From: Adineta ricciae
Taxonomy: Eukaryota; Rotifera; Eurotatoria; Adinetida; Adinetidae
Reading direction: 5' to 3'
DNA: 64,000 bases
NCBI GenBank assembly: GCA_905250025.1
Contig: CAJNOJ010000341.1
Coordinates: 36,928-100,927, forward strand
Numbering within the stretch: position 1 is the stretch's first letter; every line of letters starts with the position of its first letter. Position numbers and translations under genes: made by a program. The notes below the pieces were generated by a model. That model saw only the letters and a list, made by a program, of their open reading frames with translations. It made no database searches and was not told where the DNA came from. This document shows positions 9,417 to 21,655 of this stretch, piece by piece.

Positions 9417-10447
9417 TATATATCCGTATATCTACGAAAAAAATCGCATTAAAATGGTTTTCAAAAAACTCAGGAATTTATTCACAGACTGTAAACTATG
9501 ACGATAACAAAGAAAAAAGGGAATATCAGTCGCCGTTTTTGTTATATAAAAAAGAACGGTGAGGCTTAGAGAGGTAGATAGAAGAAGATAAATCTACTAT
9601 CTTTTCTTGCAGCCACACGTGGACTTGGAGAAAGAGAGATGAAGAGCAAATAATAGAAGAATAAACCGCGATATGCAAGCAAATTCTACACATACTATTG
9701 CGATAATAACTACTAAACAGAACAACCACGTCCTTGTCATGTATAATGCACAAATATCTAAACAGGAAAAATCTCCATTCCTTTGTCAGGTTGCCAAGCA
9801 AACCCGCGTATCAAAAAACAATACAATTTTTATTCGCTATCAAAGAAAATTGAGACGATTTTACAGAATGTATAAGGAATATTAAAACATACTGTTCTAT
9901 TTTTTTCTACCGCAAAATCTCGAAGATTTGTCTTCGAACATCGTATATTCTTCAGCTAATGAAATTTTTAATAGAACTCATAAACAATTATTTTAATTTC
10001 GATTAAATCAAGGTGTGAGCACATGTACTAATATCCACACTTACAGCCTCAATCATCTCAGTCGCATTGAAAAATACATCTTGTCAATATTATAAAAGAA
10101 AATTTCAAGACTCTTTTTTTCCAACTTGTGATTCTTATAAAAACAGAAACAAAAGAAAATAAGACACGCCTGCCTGGTTCACACACACACACACACACAA
10201 ATACAACAAACACTTTGTGGCAAAACTAATTCAATGGCTGCTGATCGACAGTACGCTTTGCTGAGTTCTGCTTGTTTCTCAAGTGTTTTTATTATTTATT
10301 CGTTCCGTTCTTTGTTTTCCTTTTTCGGATTTATGCAATTAAAAGCTCTACTTTGTCATGTTTCATACCGAAAAGTTTGCGTTAAAGAAATAACGAAATA
10401 CAAAAACTGTCTCTTTTTATTCAGATTTTACGAAGCAAGTGAAGACA
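9417..10447. other. Intergenic / leader region of the ART-TPR gene
   Basis: Contains overlapping small ORFs without recognisable domains. The right end (ctctttttattcag, just before 10426) is a strong 3' splice site, so the ART-TPR gene probably has a 5' UTR or short coding exon within about 10200-10370. Confidence 0.45.
10180..10199. repeat. (CA)n microsatellite
   Basis: About ten CA units upstream of the ART-TPR gene. Confidence 0.95.
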
Positions 10448-12968
10448 ATGGTAGATGAAGAATCAACGATAATATCCAAACTACCGCGTGTTGTCTTACA
10501 TCAGATGCAAAGTGTCATTATTGTCTGGTTGAACGAATACATAGATACCAATGACGAATATTACCAACACACAATTGCACAACTTGAAAATGTCGCGCAT
10601 TGCATCAATACATTTACCGATAATGATGAATGCATTGATTTTATCTTAACCATTACCGACACTAGAGTATTTTTGATCATCTCGGAATCCCTCATTGGGA
10701 GTCTCATGCCTTGCATAAGTGATATTTCCCATTTGGATGCTATCTTTGTCTCATCCCACGCTGAACAGTCCGGTGACACATACACCAACGAATGCCCGAA
10801 GGTAAAGAGCGTTTGTACCGATGTAACATCGCTCTGTGAAAGCATCAAGCGAGCATTTCATCAAACTGAACAGAATAGCATGCCAATCAGCTTTGTTGAA
10901 TCTGGTAAGAGGCTAGATCAATTAGAACCATCATTTATGTACACACAAATTATCAAAGAGATCTTACTGACGATTGACTTTGACGATAACCACGTTAAAA
11001 AGTTCATTGAGTTTTGTCCTCGCCCATTTGTTGAAAAGAAGGGGGGAATTGGAAAACATTGATGAGCTCGTGCGCAAATATCATCAGAAGTCGTCGATAT
11101 GGTGGTATACTCGAGAAAGCAGTTTGTATTCTATGCTCAATCGTGCTTTACGACTAATGGATTGTAATATCATTGTACAAATGGGCTTTTTCATCAATGA
11201 TCTCCACCGTCATATTGAACGTTTACATAAGGAACAATCTGCTAGTCAGTCTTCCAGTCAAATCTTTACAGTATATCGCGGCCAGGGATTATCAAAATTG
11301 GATTTCGATCAAATGGTAAGGGTTAAAGGTGGATTGATGTCATTCAATAGCTTTTTATCGACGAGTGAAACACGAGATATTCCTCTTATTCGTGCTGAAA
11401 GCAACGCAAGTAATCTTGATTTAGTAGGAGTGCTTTTCACTATACAAATTCATTCTACCTCATCATCAACCTGTTTTGCACTCATTCGTAATTGTAGCTT
11501 CTTTGAAGATGAAGATGAAGTCCTGTTCTCTATGCACAGTGTATTTCGAATCCGCGACATTAAACAAATAGGCACGAATAATAACCTTTATGAAGTGAGT
11601 TTGGTGCTGACTAATGATAATGACAAAGAATTGAGTATGCTTACTGACTTCATACGAAAAGAGAGTTTCCCAAATTTATCTGGATGGCACAGATTGAGTT
11701 TACTCCTGATAAAACTGAATCAAAACGAAAAGGCCCAAGAGATTACCGAAGTCTTATTGTATGAGTCACCTGGTAACATGGAGAAGGCACAACTCTATGG
11801 TCATATGAGCTGGATCAAAGCTAATCAAGGAAAATACGAGCAAGCATTAGAATTTGGTCTGAAGTCATTCTCTATAGAGCAAAAAGCTCGTCCACGGAAT
11901 CATCTTGATTTGGCTTCATCCTACAATAACATGGGCATCATATACGTTCACATCGGCGACTATTCACAAGCAATATCATTTTATGAACAAACTCTTGCCA
12001 TTCATCAAAATTTACTACCTTCGAATCATCTTCAATTGGCTGCATCTTACAACAATGTTGGTTGGGTACACGATCGTACAGGTAACTATTCAAAAGCACT
12101 CTTATCCTACAAACAAGCCCTTGTAATAAAAGAGCAATCACTCCCGCACAATCATCCTGAATTAGGTGCATCGTACAGCAATCTTGGTGGCGCATACAAT
12201 CACATGGGCAAATATCGGGAAGCACTTACATCATATGAGAAAGCCTTGGAAATCCAACGTCAGTCACTTCCACGCAATCATCCTGAATTGGCCATATCAT
12301 ACAATGATATCGGTAGTGTATACTACAATATGGGTAACTATTCAAAATCACTATCATTATTTGAAGAAGCCCTTACAATTCAACTCCAATCACTTTCACA
12401 TGATCATCCTCTTCTAGCCATACAATACAGCAACATAGGTAGCATATATAGCCACATGAGGAACTATACGAAAGCGCTCACATATTATGAAAGAGCTCTG
12501 TCAATCCAACAATCATCACTTCCACATAATTACCATCAGCTAGCTGTTTACTTCAACAACATTGGCAGCGTGTATGATAACATGGGCAACTTTCCAAAAG
12601 CGCTCTCATACTACGAGAATGCCCTTGCAACTCAGCTGCAGCTATTTCCACACCATCGCCCTCATTTGGCAATGTTTCACAGCAACATTGGTAGTGTATA
12701 TGATAGCATGGGTGACTATCCAAAAGCACTGTCATTTTATGAAAAAACTGTTGAAATTCAGCAGGCATCACTTCCACAAACTCATCCTGATTTAGAAAAA
12801 TCTTATAACAAAATCGCTGACATTCATATCAAGATGGAATGCTATTCAAAAGCATTAGAATCTTACAAACGGGTTGTTGAAATTCGGGAACAAACACAGC
12901 CACGGAGTAATTCTGACTTAGCTGCATNTCAGGATAAAATTGTCTCACCAGCGGGAAACAGCTTCTGA
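10448..12968 (+). CDS. Arginine-type ADP-ribosyltransferase domain fused to kinesin-light-chain-type TPRs, one frameshift
   Basis: The N-terminal frame (10448-about 11041, MVDEESTIISKLPRVV) continues in the +1 frame after a run of six G at 11041-11046. Skipping one base joins the two frames, so this is a one-base indel, biological or technical. The ART module shows the R-S-E triad: YRGQGLSK, then SFNSFLSTSET, then FEDEDEVLFSM (E-x-E). Downstream are eight 42-residue TPRs of the pattern P-E-L-A-x-S-Y-N-N-I-G-x-V-Y-x-x-M-G-N-Y-x-K-A-L, plus a degenerate first one, as in kinesin light chains. ART-TPR fusions are abundant in bdelloids; the ART would modify arginine residues while the TPRs bind partners. 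A single n at 12928 cuts the last TPR, so the final 13 residues may not belong to this gene. Confidence 0.85.
12928..12928. other. Single-n contig join within the last TPR
   Basis: One n interrupts the TPR register. Sequence to the right does not continue the 42-residue repeat, so the join may hide missing sequence or a different contig. Confidence 0.8.
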
Positions 12969-14598
12969 CATAATAAAACAATGAAACGAGAGAAAATGGA
13001 TGACCACCAAAACTTGAAAACGATGTTTTCCTCAAATTTATTTTTCGAGCCAACAATTCCTGGGGGGTTCCCCCAGAGAAATTTTTGGAGAAAAAGAAAA
13101 GTACGCAGAGCAGTTTTTAATCATCACCAGAAGATTCAGTTTTTTTTCTGCATCTAATGGTATATAAGGTTTCAGGAACCCGAGATTATACAAAGCTAAA
13201 ATGCTATATTACCCTCTGAAAATCATCTAAAATTCCTCCGAAATAGCGATATTTGCGAATCTTTAGGGCTAAATTTGGGCACTATGCGCATGTTTTTTGG
13301 ATTCTTTTTTAGGTGTATCTTGTGCAGTTTCTTCTGCTCTATCGAACCCATAAGTAAGTATTCTCGGCCTGAACTTTTTTCTTACCAATTTGTCATAAAA
13401 ATACTAAAAAAGACCCCAAAATTTTCACCGCTTTTTAGGGGGGTTTTTGATAGTTTTTGCCTTATAGACAGAGCGAGAATTTTTTTCAAAATATTCTAAA
13501 TATGCCGTTTTGTAGAGCTCGATTTACTCTATTGTTTGACATATTACTTGATTTAATTGAATAATTTTTGAGAGAGAAAATAATCAAATACTGAACTCGT
13601 AAAAAACTAAAAACTAAAAAATTCTCAATTCGACCTATTGAAGAAGATGTCTTTTAAATCCATACATAGCCAACTTGAAAAAAGCTGAAACTTTGAATTT
13701 ATATGTTTTTTTACATGCTCTTTCATTTGCAATGCTAAAAAAAGGGGGTCAAACAATTCTGTATGACGGCCCTATATAAAAATGCTCGATGGAGCCGTGA
13801 ACTGTCTCTTAAGAAAGTTACGTAGGATTCGCAATGCTTTTTTCTCTATCTATCTGTTCAAGTTATGTAAGATTGTGTGAATGATCAAAAACGAAGACAA
13901 AGAGAGTGAAAGTGAAACCCGATAAATGTTTCTTAGCTTGCAATGGGTGCCTCTGCTAGTTTCATACACATACGAGCATCATTGTTCAACTCATAGTAAG
14001 AAATAACTAATTTTAAATGATTAAATATGAAAAATTAACGTTAAAAAACATTGTGTTTATTCCATATGTCATTTGTACTTTTACGAAGAAAATGTTTGAC
14101 CAAGATAAATACAGAACCATGATTATGCGCTTTGTGCACTAGTCTATTGTTCAAATAGATAAAATAAAAAGAAATTCAAATTGTGATGTGATTAAAGAAG
14201 ATTTATGCTTGTTTTCATTACACAGATCGGTATGGCTTACGCTGTCGGAAGTGTAGAATATAACATAATTCTAAAAAATACACTGTTCTTTTAGTTAATC
14301 TTCGCTGTAATTAAATTTCACATCTTTTTCAAAGAGCATTGACTGTCAATAGTTTTTCACAGAGAAAATCATATTTCATGCTGAAAAAACAGTTTGCTTT
14401 CACATCCTGCTTAAATGTATTGACATTTCTACGTCATGTTTTATTATTACCGAGTGACTTATGCATCACACCTAGTTGAGTTGAGTGTTTTTTTTTGCGG
14501 TGTTTCCTGCAAATATTAATAATAAAATAAATGTCCGAAAAGACTTTTATGAATTNTCGGTTTTCGATTGGTAGATGTGATTATATACGTCTGGGTTG
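12969..14598. other. Long non-coding AT-rich stretch
   Basis: No supported gene. It holds many A/T homopolymers, a short perfect-looking hairpin (ctggggggttcccccag at 13060-13076) just past the ART-TPR stop, and a second single-n join at 14556. The small plus-strand ORF at 13275-13499 is Phe-rich and low complexity, and I do not believe it. Confidence 0.5.
14556..14556. other. Single-n contig join
   Basis: One n separates non-coding sequence from the 3' flank of the Ig-domain gene. No homologous overlap is evident on the two sides. Confidence 0.8.
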
Positions 14599-16838
14599 TC
14601 AATAGGGTATATTTCTTTTCTTTCGTTCACCATCGGTAACATAGACTGTTACATAAGCATAGCATAGTCGAAATGCATCTGGTTTATCCACTTGACATTG
14701 CAAATAAATCGGTTCATCAGGTGTAGTATCAGTTGGTGCGATCTTAATATTATTTCCTTGTTGCTATTTAGTAAAACAAAAGAATCATGAATTTTAGATA
14801 TCAAATCTTGATGATACAGACGGATACGAAACGAGGAAACTGTGTGCTACGTGAATATACACTCCACGTCACTCGATATTGTTCAATGCCTTTCACGCCA
14901 CACTTGACCGTTACTTTTTCACCAGGTCCAATCACTATTTCACTCGGTCGCACACTCATTTCAATCCATTTTCGTTGCTCTTTTTGGTGTCGTGGTATAA
15001 CATTGATGCGTAGTGTTTGTTGAACTTCAAGATGTGAATCACGAACAATGACGTGATAGATACCAGTAACATCAGTTGTGGCATGATGAAGAATGAGACG
15101 ATCTGGCTCAACTGTGAAAGTTAATGGCATTGGTTCATAGCCTTGATCGGTATATCTGTTCCAAAAGATTTCAACTGGTTCATCGGACTAGAAATAAGTC
15201 AATAAGATAGTTCTTTTTATTTCCTTGAAGGTGTACAGACATCGATTGTATATAGAATAGTCTTATCTTCACCTTCTTGTAGATTGATTGACGGTTCAGG
15301 AATAGTTATTTTTAGTCGTTCACCTACAAACACAGAGTAGAATAACAAGCATCATGAAACAGAACGTACCATAGAATGAATGACGAGTTTGAGTGGGTTG
15401 CACTTGGATTTCATAGGAAACATTAATGTGCACACCGTCTGCTGTACGTAACTCGCAATGATAAATCCCAGAATCATTAGGGCGTGCCTTCCTGATACGT
15501 AAATTATGATCGATTTGATAGACATTTGATGGAAGACGTTCATCGTCACCATCACGTGTCCAATGGACAAAATCATATCCAGATGGAGACCAAATTAGTT
15601 GTCTCATACCTTCATTAATGAACAATGGACTTGGTGGATTAAATGCTTGAGAAACACAGTCACTGGGTTCTCCTTAAAGGACATCACTTCACTTAGTTTA
15701 TTCTCTTTGATGCCTTTAATATAGTTACGTGTGAATGTAAGAGTACGCCGTGCTTCTCTATAAGTAGGATCGAAAACTGCACAGCGATACTCTCCTGAAC
15801 ACAATTTGGAAGCTGGATGGATACGAAGGATGTTTTCATCGAATTGAAATGGTTCCTCCTCAACAAGAAGCTGCAAGAAAAAAATATATTTGGAATCTAT
15901 AACAGTACAGACAACACATACTCGATTATTGAGGTACCAGTCAATTCTTTTATTTTTCGCACCAATACATTGAATCAGTACATCGTCGTCATCAATTGTA
16001 TCTGGTGCAATAATCTGTAATATTTTAGTACCGGCACTGCACTATATCAGAAACTACGAATTACATCGACATTCGTTCATTAAAAGGTGTTCTACCCAGG
16101 TTACAGGCTGCTGATAGCCAGCTATTTCTTCCATAGTGACAGTAGCAGTATTAGTACTTCCCGCTTCATGTTCTGCTATACACTTATATTCACCAATGTT
16201 ACCTCGATGAACAAGTGTAACTCGTATCGTGAGTATCACTTGTGATTCTGACACGATTCTGTCATCCGCAAGAGCAAACATGTATCGCTGAAATCGTGCA
16301 AAGACAAAGCAACACTTTGGTAAATACAATATGTAATAATAGCATCTAGGAGTTTTACTCGTTCTGGCTGTTCTTGTATCCAATAGACATGTGTATCTGC
16401 AAGATCGCCATGGACAATACAGGTTAGTTCGTAGGTTTTTCCAATTTGTACCCGGAGTGTGTTCGGAGTGACAACAACCTGTACATTGACGTGAGTGGTG
16501 TTCTCTAAATATAGAATGACAAATGTTTCAACAGTATTGATCATCGACTGGACAAGTCTTTGTACCGCCGCTTTCATCGATCGTTTCTGAAAATACACGA
16601 GAAAAAGATTTAACAGTGAAAGGAAGTCAATGGGAACACCTGTAGCTGAACGATTATACCATGTCAACGTTTCTACATCTGTGGAAACAGTCGAATAATT
16701 TGTTTCATTTCGTATTGTGAACGATTCTTCATGGTACTCATCGACTGGTGTTGCTAAGATTGTGCGTAAAATGGTGAAATGCGTCAGAAATATGAGATAT
16801 AGACACAGTATAGTTTGCATCTTTACATTCTCTTCCAT
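14599..16838 (-). CDS. Secreted multi-Ig-domain protein (perlecan/hemicentin-like), multi-exon
   Basis: Starts at MEENVKMQTILCLYLIFLTH, a signal peptide, and ends at TGA 14601-14599. About eight exons are separated by GT-AG introns of roughly 45-85 bp, and I could keep a consistent frame through all of them. Ig-like units in order: one with YELTCIVHG..YWIQ..GEYKCIAEHEAGS; one with VLIQCIGA..DWYLNN..SGEYRCAVFD; one with FVHWTRDG..DSGIYHCELRTADG; one with VEIFWNRY..VTGIYHVIVRDS, lacking the second Cys; one with VTVKCGVKG..VTWSV. The D-x-G-x-Y-x-C signature is that of I-set domains. No transmembrane segment is seen, so the product is probably secreted to matrix or cuticle. Some intron boundaries are my choice between neighbouring GT sites. 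Confidence 0.75.
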
Positions 16839-17644
16839 TGTATACTACTGCTTATATCTTCAGAAATCTTTCGATGAAAGAATGGGAAAAAAGTACTTCT
16901 ATCAGATGATCTTTTTCTGTAACGTAGAGATATGTTGATTGCCAGTTTCGGACTTTCCTTATACACAGGATCGTATTTATGATATCCGCAATGATGCGAT
17001 GATAGTATCTGACACTGTTGATATATTCTATTCTCAGTCTCAAGATCTACGCATTTTCAATTCGTCGTCGCAGAACACTTATCAGGCAGATCTCACCATA
17101 GATAAGAATGAAACACGAGTACTCTCTCTCGCATAATATAACCTTTAATTTGAAGTACTTCGACGTGACGTCTAACAAAAGAAAGTTTTCTTTGTATGTT
17201 TTTCCATATCTCTTTGCATCGCTCGACAAGATCCGGTCCACAAAGATCATGATTTTTAAGGATCAACTGTTTGAATGCTGCTCAATTTAATATTCTACGT
17301 TCTTACGGAAGAAAAAGAAACAAATACACAAGTTGAATTCAACCGATCGTGGAAGGATCGATTACAAAACTTCTACCATGTATGCAGTTTATCTCAATCG
17401 AACAGGCGGTCAGATTGGTAAAGTCGTCGGATAAATTCTCAAAGATTTAAATACAGTTGCTACTTCATTGTTAGCGTATGACACCGTGCAAATTAGTCTT
17501 TATAAATCCATCCAATCAACTTGGCATTTCACAGGTAGTATCTCTTATTCAAACTTTGGATATTTTTCTCCTAGGGAGTCAGTATCAATCCCATAATTGG
17601 TTTATTCAACAATTTGTTCATTGAAAACGCAATCAGAAAATGTT
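16839..17644. other. Intergenic between two minus-strand genes
   Basis: Short ORFs on both strands overlap and mirror each other. None has a domain or consistent splice structure. Confidence 0.45.
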
Positions 17645-20102
17645 TTATTTCGAAGATAGCATTGACTCATTGAGTTCTGCTTCGTTTGCTTGCTTGTCGT
17701 CCTAATAAAACATCCATCATACAACTAACAAAGGTCTTTTTCAAAGTCTTACATGTCTTTCTGAAGAACAGATAAAAAGATTTCTCCATGATATTAACAA
17801 TTGCTCATCGACGGATTGTGAGTCATTCGCACGACATATCAACGATACAAAATAAGAAAGAACGATTACCAAGACAACGCCGTTCACATTGTACCACAGA
17901 AATGACATTGAATATAGAGGTAGAAAAAAAGTCTGTTCAGCACTATTTTCATTTATCCTTGTTGATTGAGTTATGTTCAATGGAGGCGAACATTCTTGAA
18001 TTGATAAACTCAATCGGCCATCACTTCTAACTCGTTGTTTTATTGTCAAAGTCGACCCGATCAAAATCCACATTTGAAATATTAAGCACAGAAAAAATGC
18101 AATTAAGACGCTCTAAAAATGTATACAAAGGAACGTACAGCTATGATTAAGTATCATCGTCACCATACCCGGCTATTCACACGTCGAAGAAAAAAGCCGA
18201 CAAGATAAACACCAAGGATCGGCGCTGCAAATGATCCCGCAATTTGGAATACGATCTATCATCGTTCAGTTACAAAGAACAAAAGAAATTTAAAGATTCG
18301 TTACCACGAGCACATGATTTCCCATATATGACATCAGACAAGCTAAACATACGGTTAATGCTCCCAGTGACACCGCTACAAAACGAAATGTCTTCACCCA
18401 ATTTGATCGACTGATATACACTTACATAAAATTTTAGAAATAATCGTCTGTTGTTGATCGGATATTGTCGAAGATGTTTTAATTCGTTTATAAATATCTT
18501 CAACAATGACCGTAACTATACTATTGATTCCACTTGATATTGAGCTTAAGGATGCACTTAGGATACAACTGATGAAAATGCCAGTTAAACCAGGAATTTT
18601 ACCCAAAGTTTCAGTAACAAACAATGGGTATAACTAAAGTAGAGATCAACTGCAAGTTATGTTCTCCTTCTTCTAAATTTTACTTGATCAGCTTTCGATA
18701 TGATCTTTGCTTGTAATGGATCACAACTTTGATACTTACTGTAAAGCAAAAGTCCGACACATGCAGTAAGGAAGAGCATGAAGATAAACTGGAAACAATT
18801 GATCCAAGCAACTCTACAAAAAGCACATTTTAGTATCACCAGCAAACCTTTCCTACCTTTTCGCTGATCGAAGATCTCTTACGCAGAGAAATCGTTGTGC
18901 TTGAGTTTGAAGACATGCAATTGCTGCTGTAAAATAAAGACCACCTCCGCAAATAATATTCCAGAATGTGTACCGAGTGAAAGGATTGATATCAAAACTG
19001 AAACAAACATTTCCAATGAACTTACTCTGTGTCAATTCTAAAGTGATGTACTTGATAAAATTCAGTCTATCTCCTTGAATTGCCGTTTTGAACACTTTTT
19101 CGATTCCACCAGCATCCATAAAACCTATTCAAATTGATTCTGTTGCAACTCAATACAATTTGATCGGACATACCTACCGAAAACTATGGATAGCATAACT
19201 CCAAGGAACATCGTAACAGTTTGCGTAACATCTGTCCAAATTACAGCTTTCATTCCACCGTAAGTTCGAGTCTTGCTTCATTCGAATTCAATAGGATACA
19301 ATCATACTTACAATACTTGTATAAAACGTACAAATCACTCCAGCAAATCCCACAATCATCCAAAGGTTCAGACCAGTTATTTGGCTCAATGCTAAACTTG
19401 GTCCATACAAAATAACGCCCATGTATATAATCTAATCGAATCAGAATAACATTAATTTATTTCCTATGGATTTTTCGAGATTTAAACTTACATAAATGAC
19501 CACAAATATACTGGTCACACTGGTACGAACGGATAGAGAAAATCGTTTCTCCAAATACTGAATTCATAGGTCAACAGTTACATTTTTAACGAAAAGATAT
19601 TTTCCTTCTTACCTCATAGATGCTTGTACATTTAATTTGAAGATATTTCGGTAAAAACAAATTCACAGTCAAATAGGTTCCAATTATATAAGCAATTGCT
19701 ACACAATACTCACAAAGTATTGCTCGTATGTAAATAAGTACAAAGAGATTCCTTACCATAGTAGAGATAAACCGATCCATAAGCGTAAATTTCTACAGGA
19801 GTACCAAGTAAAAATGCTGCTGACATTATACTGGCTAACAGACTCATGCTTGTTGGTAATATCTGATAGATCTTCGTGTTTGAAAACTTTTCTACAATCA
19901 TTATCGGATACTCACTTTCATTTCTCGGTTAGCTATGAAAAACTCATTGGTTGTTAATTGTCTGGTTCGAATACATCCGTGATAAACGCCAATGCTTATA
20001 GATAAACCTGTAAATTAACTCATTTATCGAAAATACTATTCGACAATCTCACTCACATAGAAATCCAATCAAAAATCCATAATCTATCCAACTAAGATAC
20101 AT
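17645..20102 (-). CDS. SLC5-family sodium-coupled solute transporter, multi-exon
   Basis: Begins MYLSWIDYGFLIGFL at 20102. More than ten exons with introns of about 45-65 bp can be joined. Family hallmarks in order: NEFFIANREMK; LPTSMSLLASIMSAAFLLGTP followed by EIYAYGS; PKYLQIKCTSIYEYLEKRFS; TYGGMKAVIWTDVTQT; FDINPFTRYTFWN; ACLQTQAQRFLCV; GLTGIFISCILSASLSSISSG, the conserved sodium-site helix, then INSIVTVIVEDIYK. The order and wording match the SMVT/SMCT branch (SLC5A5/6/8/12), which carries iodide, vitamins or monocarboxylates with Na+. The substrate cannot be read from sequence. The last exon (17645-17701) adds a hydrophilic tail ending LNESMLSSK. It looks intact and is expected in the plasma membrane with about 13 helices. 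Confidence 0.88.
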
Positions 20103-21330
20103 GTTTGAATAAATCCAGTACGGAGTGACTTCTCTTTAATGTGCTTTTAATGTGGATTAATAATATGTGAACAAATTAACTGACTATATAACTTCGAAAG
20201 ACTATTGGAAAATTCCGAGGAAGAACAGAAAGGCGAACACCGATCAAAACGTTGATTAAACATTGTCCTGCCATTAGTCGAATCATCAAATAGACGAAAC
20301 AAACCAATCATATCGAGTACAATCAGTCTTCTTCCTAACAAGGATGAAAAAGTTCTATCGTATAGTCTTTTGCTGTATGTTTTCATAATTCAATCTCGGT
20401 TTTAAAATAGCTTTCTGTCTAAAAAGCCCGCAGATACCGTTCTTTCAAATGCGACATTTTTAAAATAAAAATGAAAATGAAATTCATGAGAGATTACTCC
20501 AATTGTTAACACTAAATTCCTGCCATGGTGCATGCTTAAATGGATAGAAAATGAACTCGCACACACTTCCATCCTTCGCATCACAACAAGAAAACAAGTT
20601 TTAATTGTGTTTTTTCCCTGATGACCTTCAACACTTGTGAATTGTTGTTGTGGTGGCTTCATTTTCGATCTTATGAAAATAGGATAATTAGCGAACGTCA
20701 ATTTAAATTTGGATTAGGCAAATCATTTCTGATCTTTTGTTTATACACCACAGCTCTCGATAAAATATTTCTTGTAAAATGACTTGGGAACTCTGATCGA
20801 TTGCATGGACAACATCAAATGAGACACTATTCATAATTTGGTGTCCTTTTTTTTGAATAAGTCTATGCTGCTTCACACATTGTGCTATAATTTTATATAA
20901 ATTGTCCTGGACCAAAATCTTCTAATTCCAATCGTCCTGATTCAGACCACGCTGAAAATCAAGCGAAAATTCTCTATATCAGGTTCAGGCTGCAACGACA
21001 AATGCAACTGATTTACACCCGCATAAATCTTACCCTGGTATGACTCATTACCTAAAATCCAAACCTATATCAAAATTTTCATGAACTTTATTTCATGTGT
21101 CATTTCGAGATACACGTCGTTCATCATGAAAATAAAGGTTACTCCTTTTATCAACAAATCTTAATGTAATAATATACTGTATTATCTTCTGCTCTTGAAA
21201 AGCTTTTTACCCACTATATCTTATATACGCATGTTTTTATCAACAAAAAGAAGCAAAATATTTGTTTGCGTAGATATGCAATCAAAAGTACAGGACGCAT
21301 GTTGAAATTCAATCAATTCCAAAAAACTAA
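20103..21330. other. Intergenic with unassigned small minus-strand ORFs
   Basis: ORFs of 70-100 residues at 20147-20386, 20402-20701 and 20703-20915 show no recognisable domain. A possible terminal exon reading WSESGRLELEDFGPGQFI follows a ttttcag acceptor near 20950, but I cannot connect it to a gene. Confidence 0.35.
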
Positions 21331-21433
21331 GAATCTGATTTTTTTTTATTTTGCACGTACTCACAATTTCACTTAGACGCACTTACAACATGTAGTCACG
21401 AGTCACCGTACTCTATTCTAAAACAGAGCAATT

Positions 21434-21623
21434 TCAATCGTCTTCAGATTCTAAAGATGTGGGATAATCTTTCAGATCCCAATTGTGCACTTCTGCTCGT
21501 TGTGTAATGTTGAGTCTGTCAATTGCTCGATAGTCGTGTACTGAAGATTGATGATTGAGATTTTGAATGCTTAGGAACGGTGGATATGCTACTCGAACTT
21601 TCAGTCCTTGGTGTTGAAGATGT
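21434..21623 (-). pseudogene. C-terminal GT25 fragment: contig end duplicating the B copy
   Basis: The 293 bp at 21331-21623 appear identical to 29333-29625, so this contig end belongs to the haplotype continued by block B. The partial frame (RVAYPPFLSIQNLNHQSS..) is the last 60 or so residues of the first GT25 gene. It is an assembly overlap and not a separate gene. Confidence 0.85.
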
Positions 21624-21624
21624 N
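21624..21624. other. Single-n join, start of block A
   Basis: Sequence right of the n (tcaccgtactctattc) repeats sequence already present at 21403, about 220 bp earlier. This is two overlapping contig ends from different haplotypes placed end to end. Confidence 0.85.
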
Positions 21625-21655
21625 TCACCGTACTCTATTCTAAAACAGAGCAATT

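Noticed and set aside
9526-9885. Overlapping ORFs on both strands upstream of the ART-TPR gene
   Set aside because: They mirror each other and have no recognisable domain.
13275-13499. Phe-rich 74-residue ORF
   Set aside because: Low-complexity AT-rich translation with no homology features.
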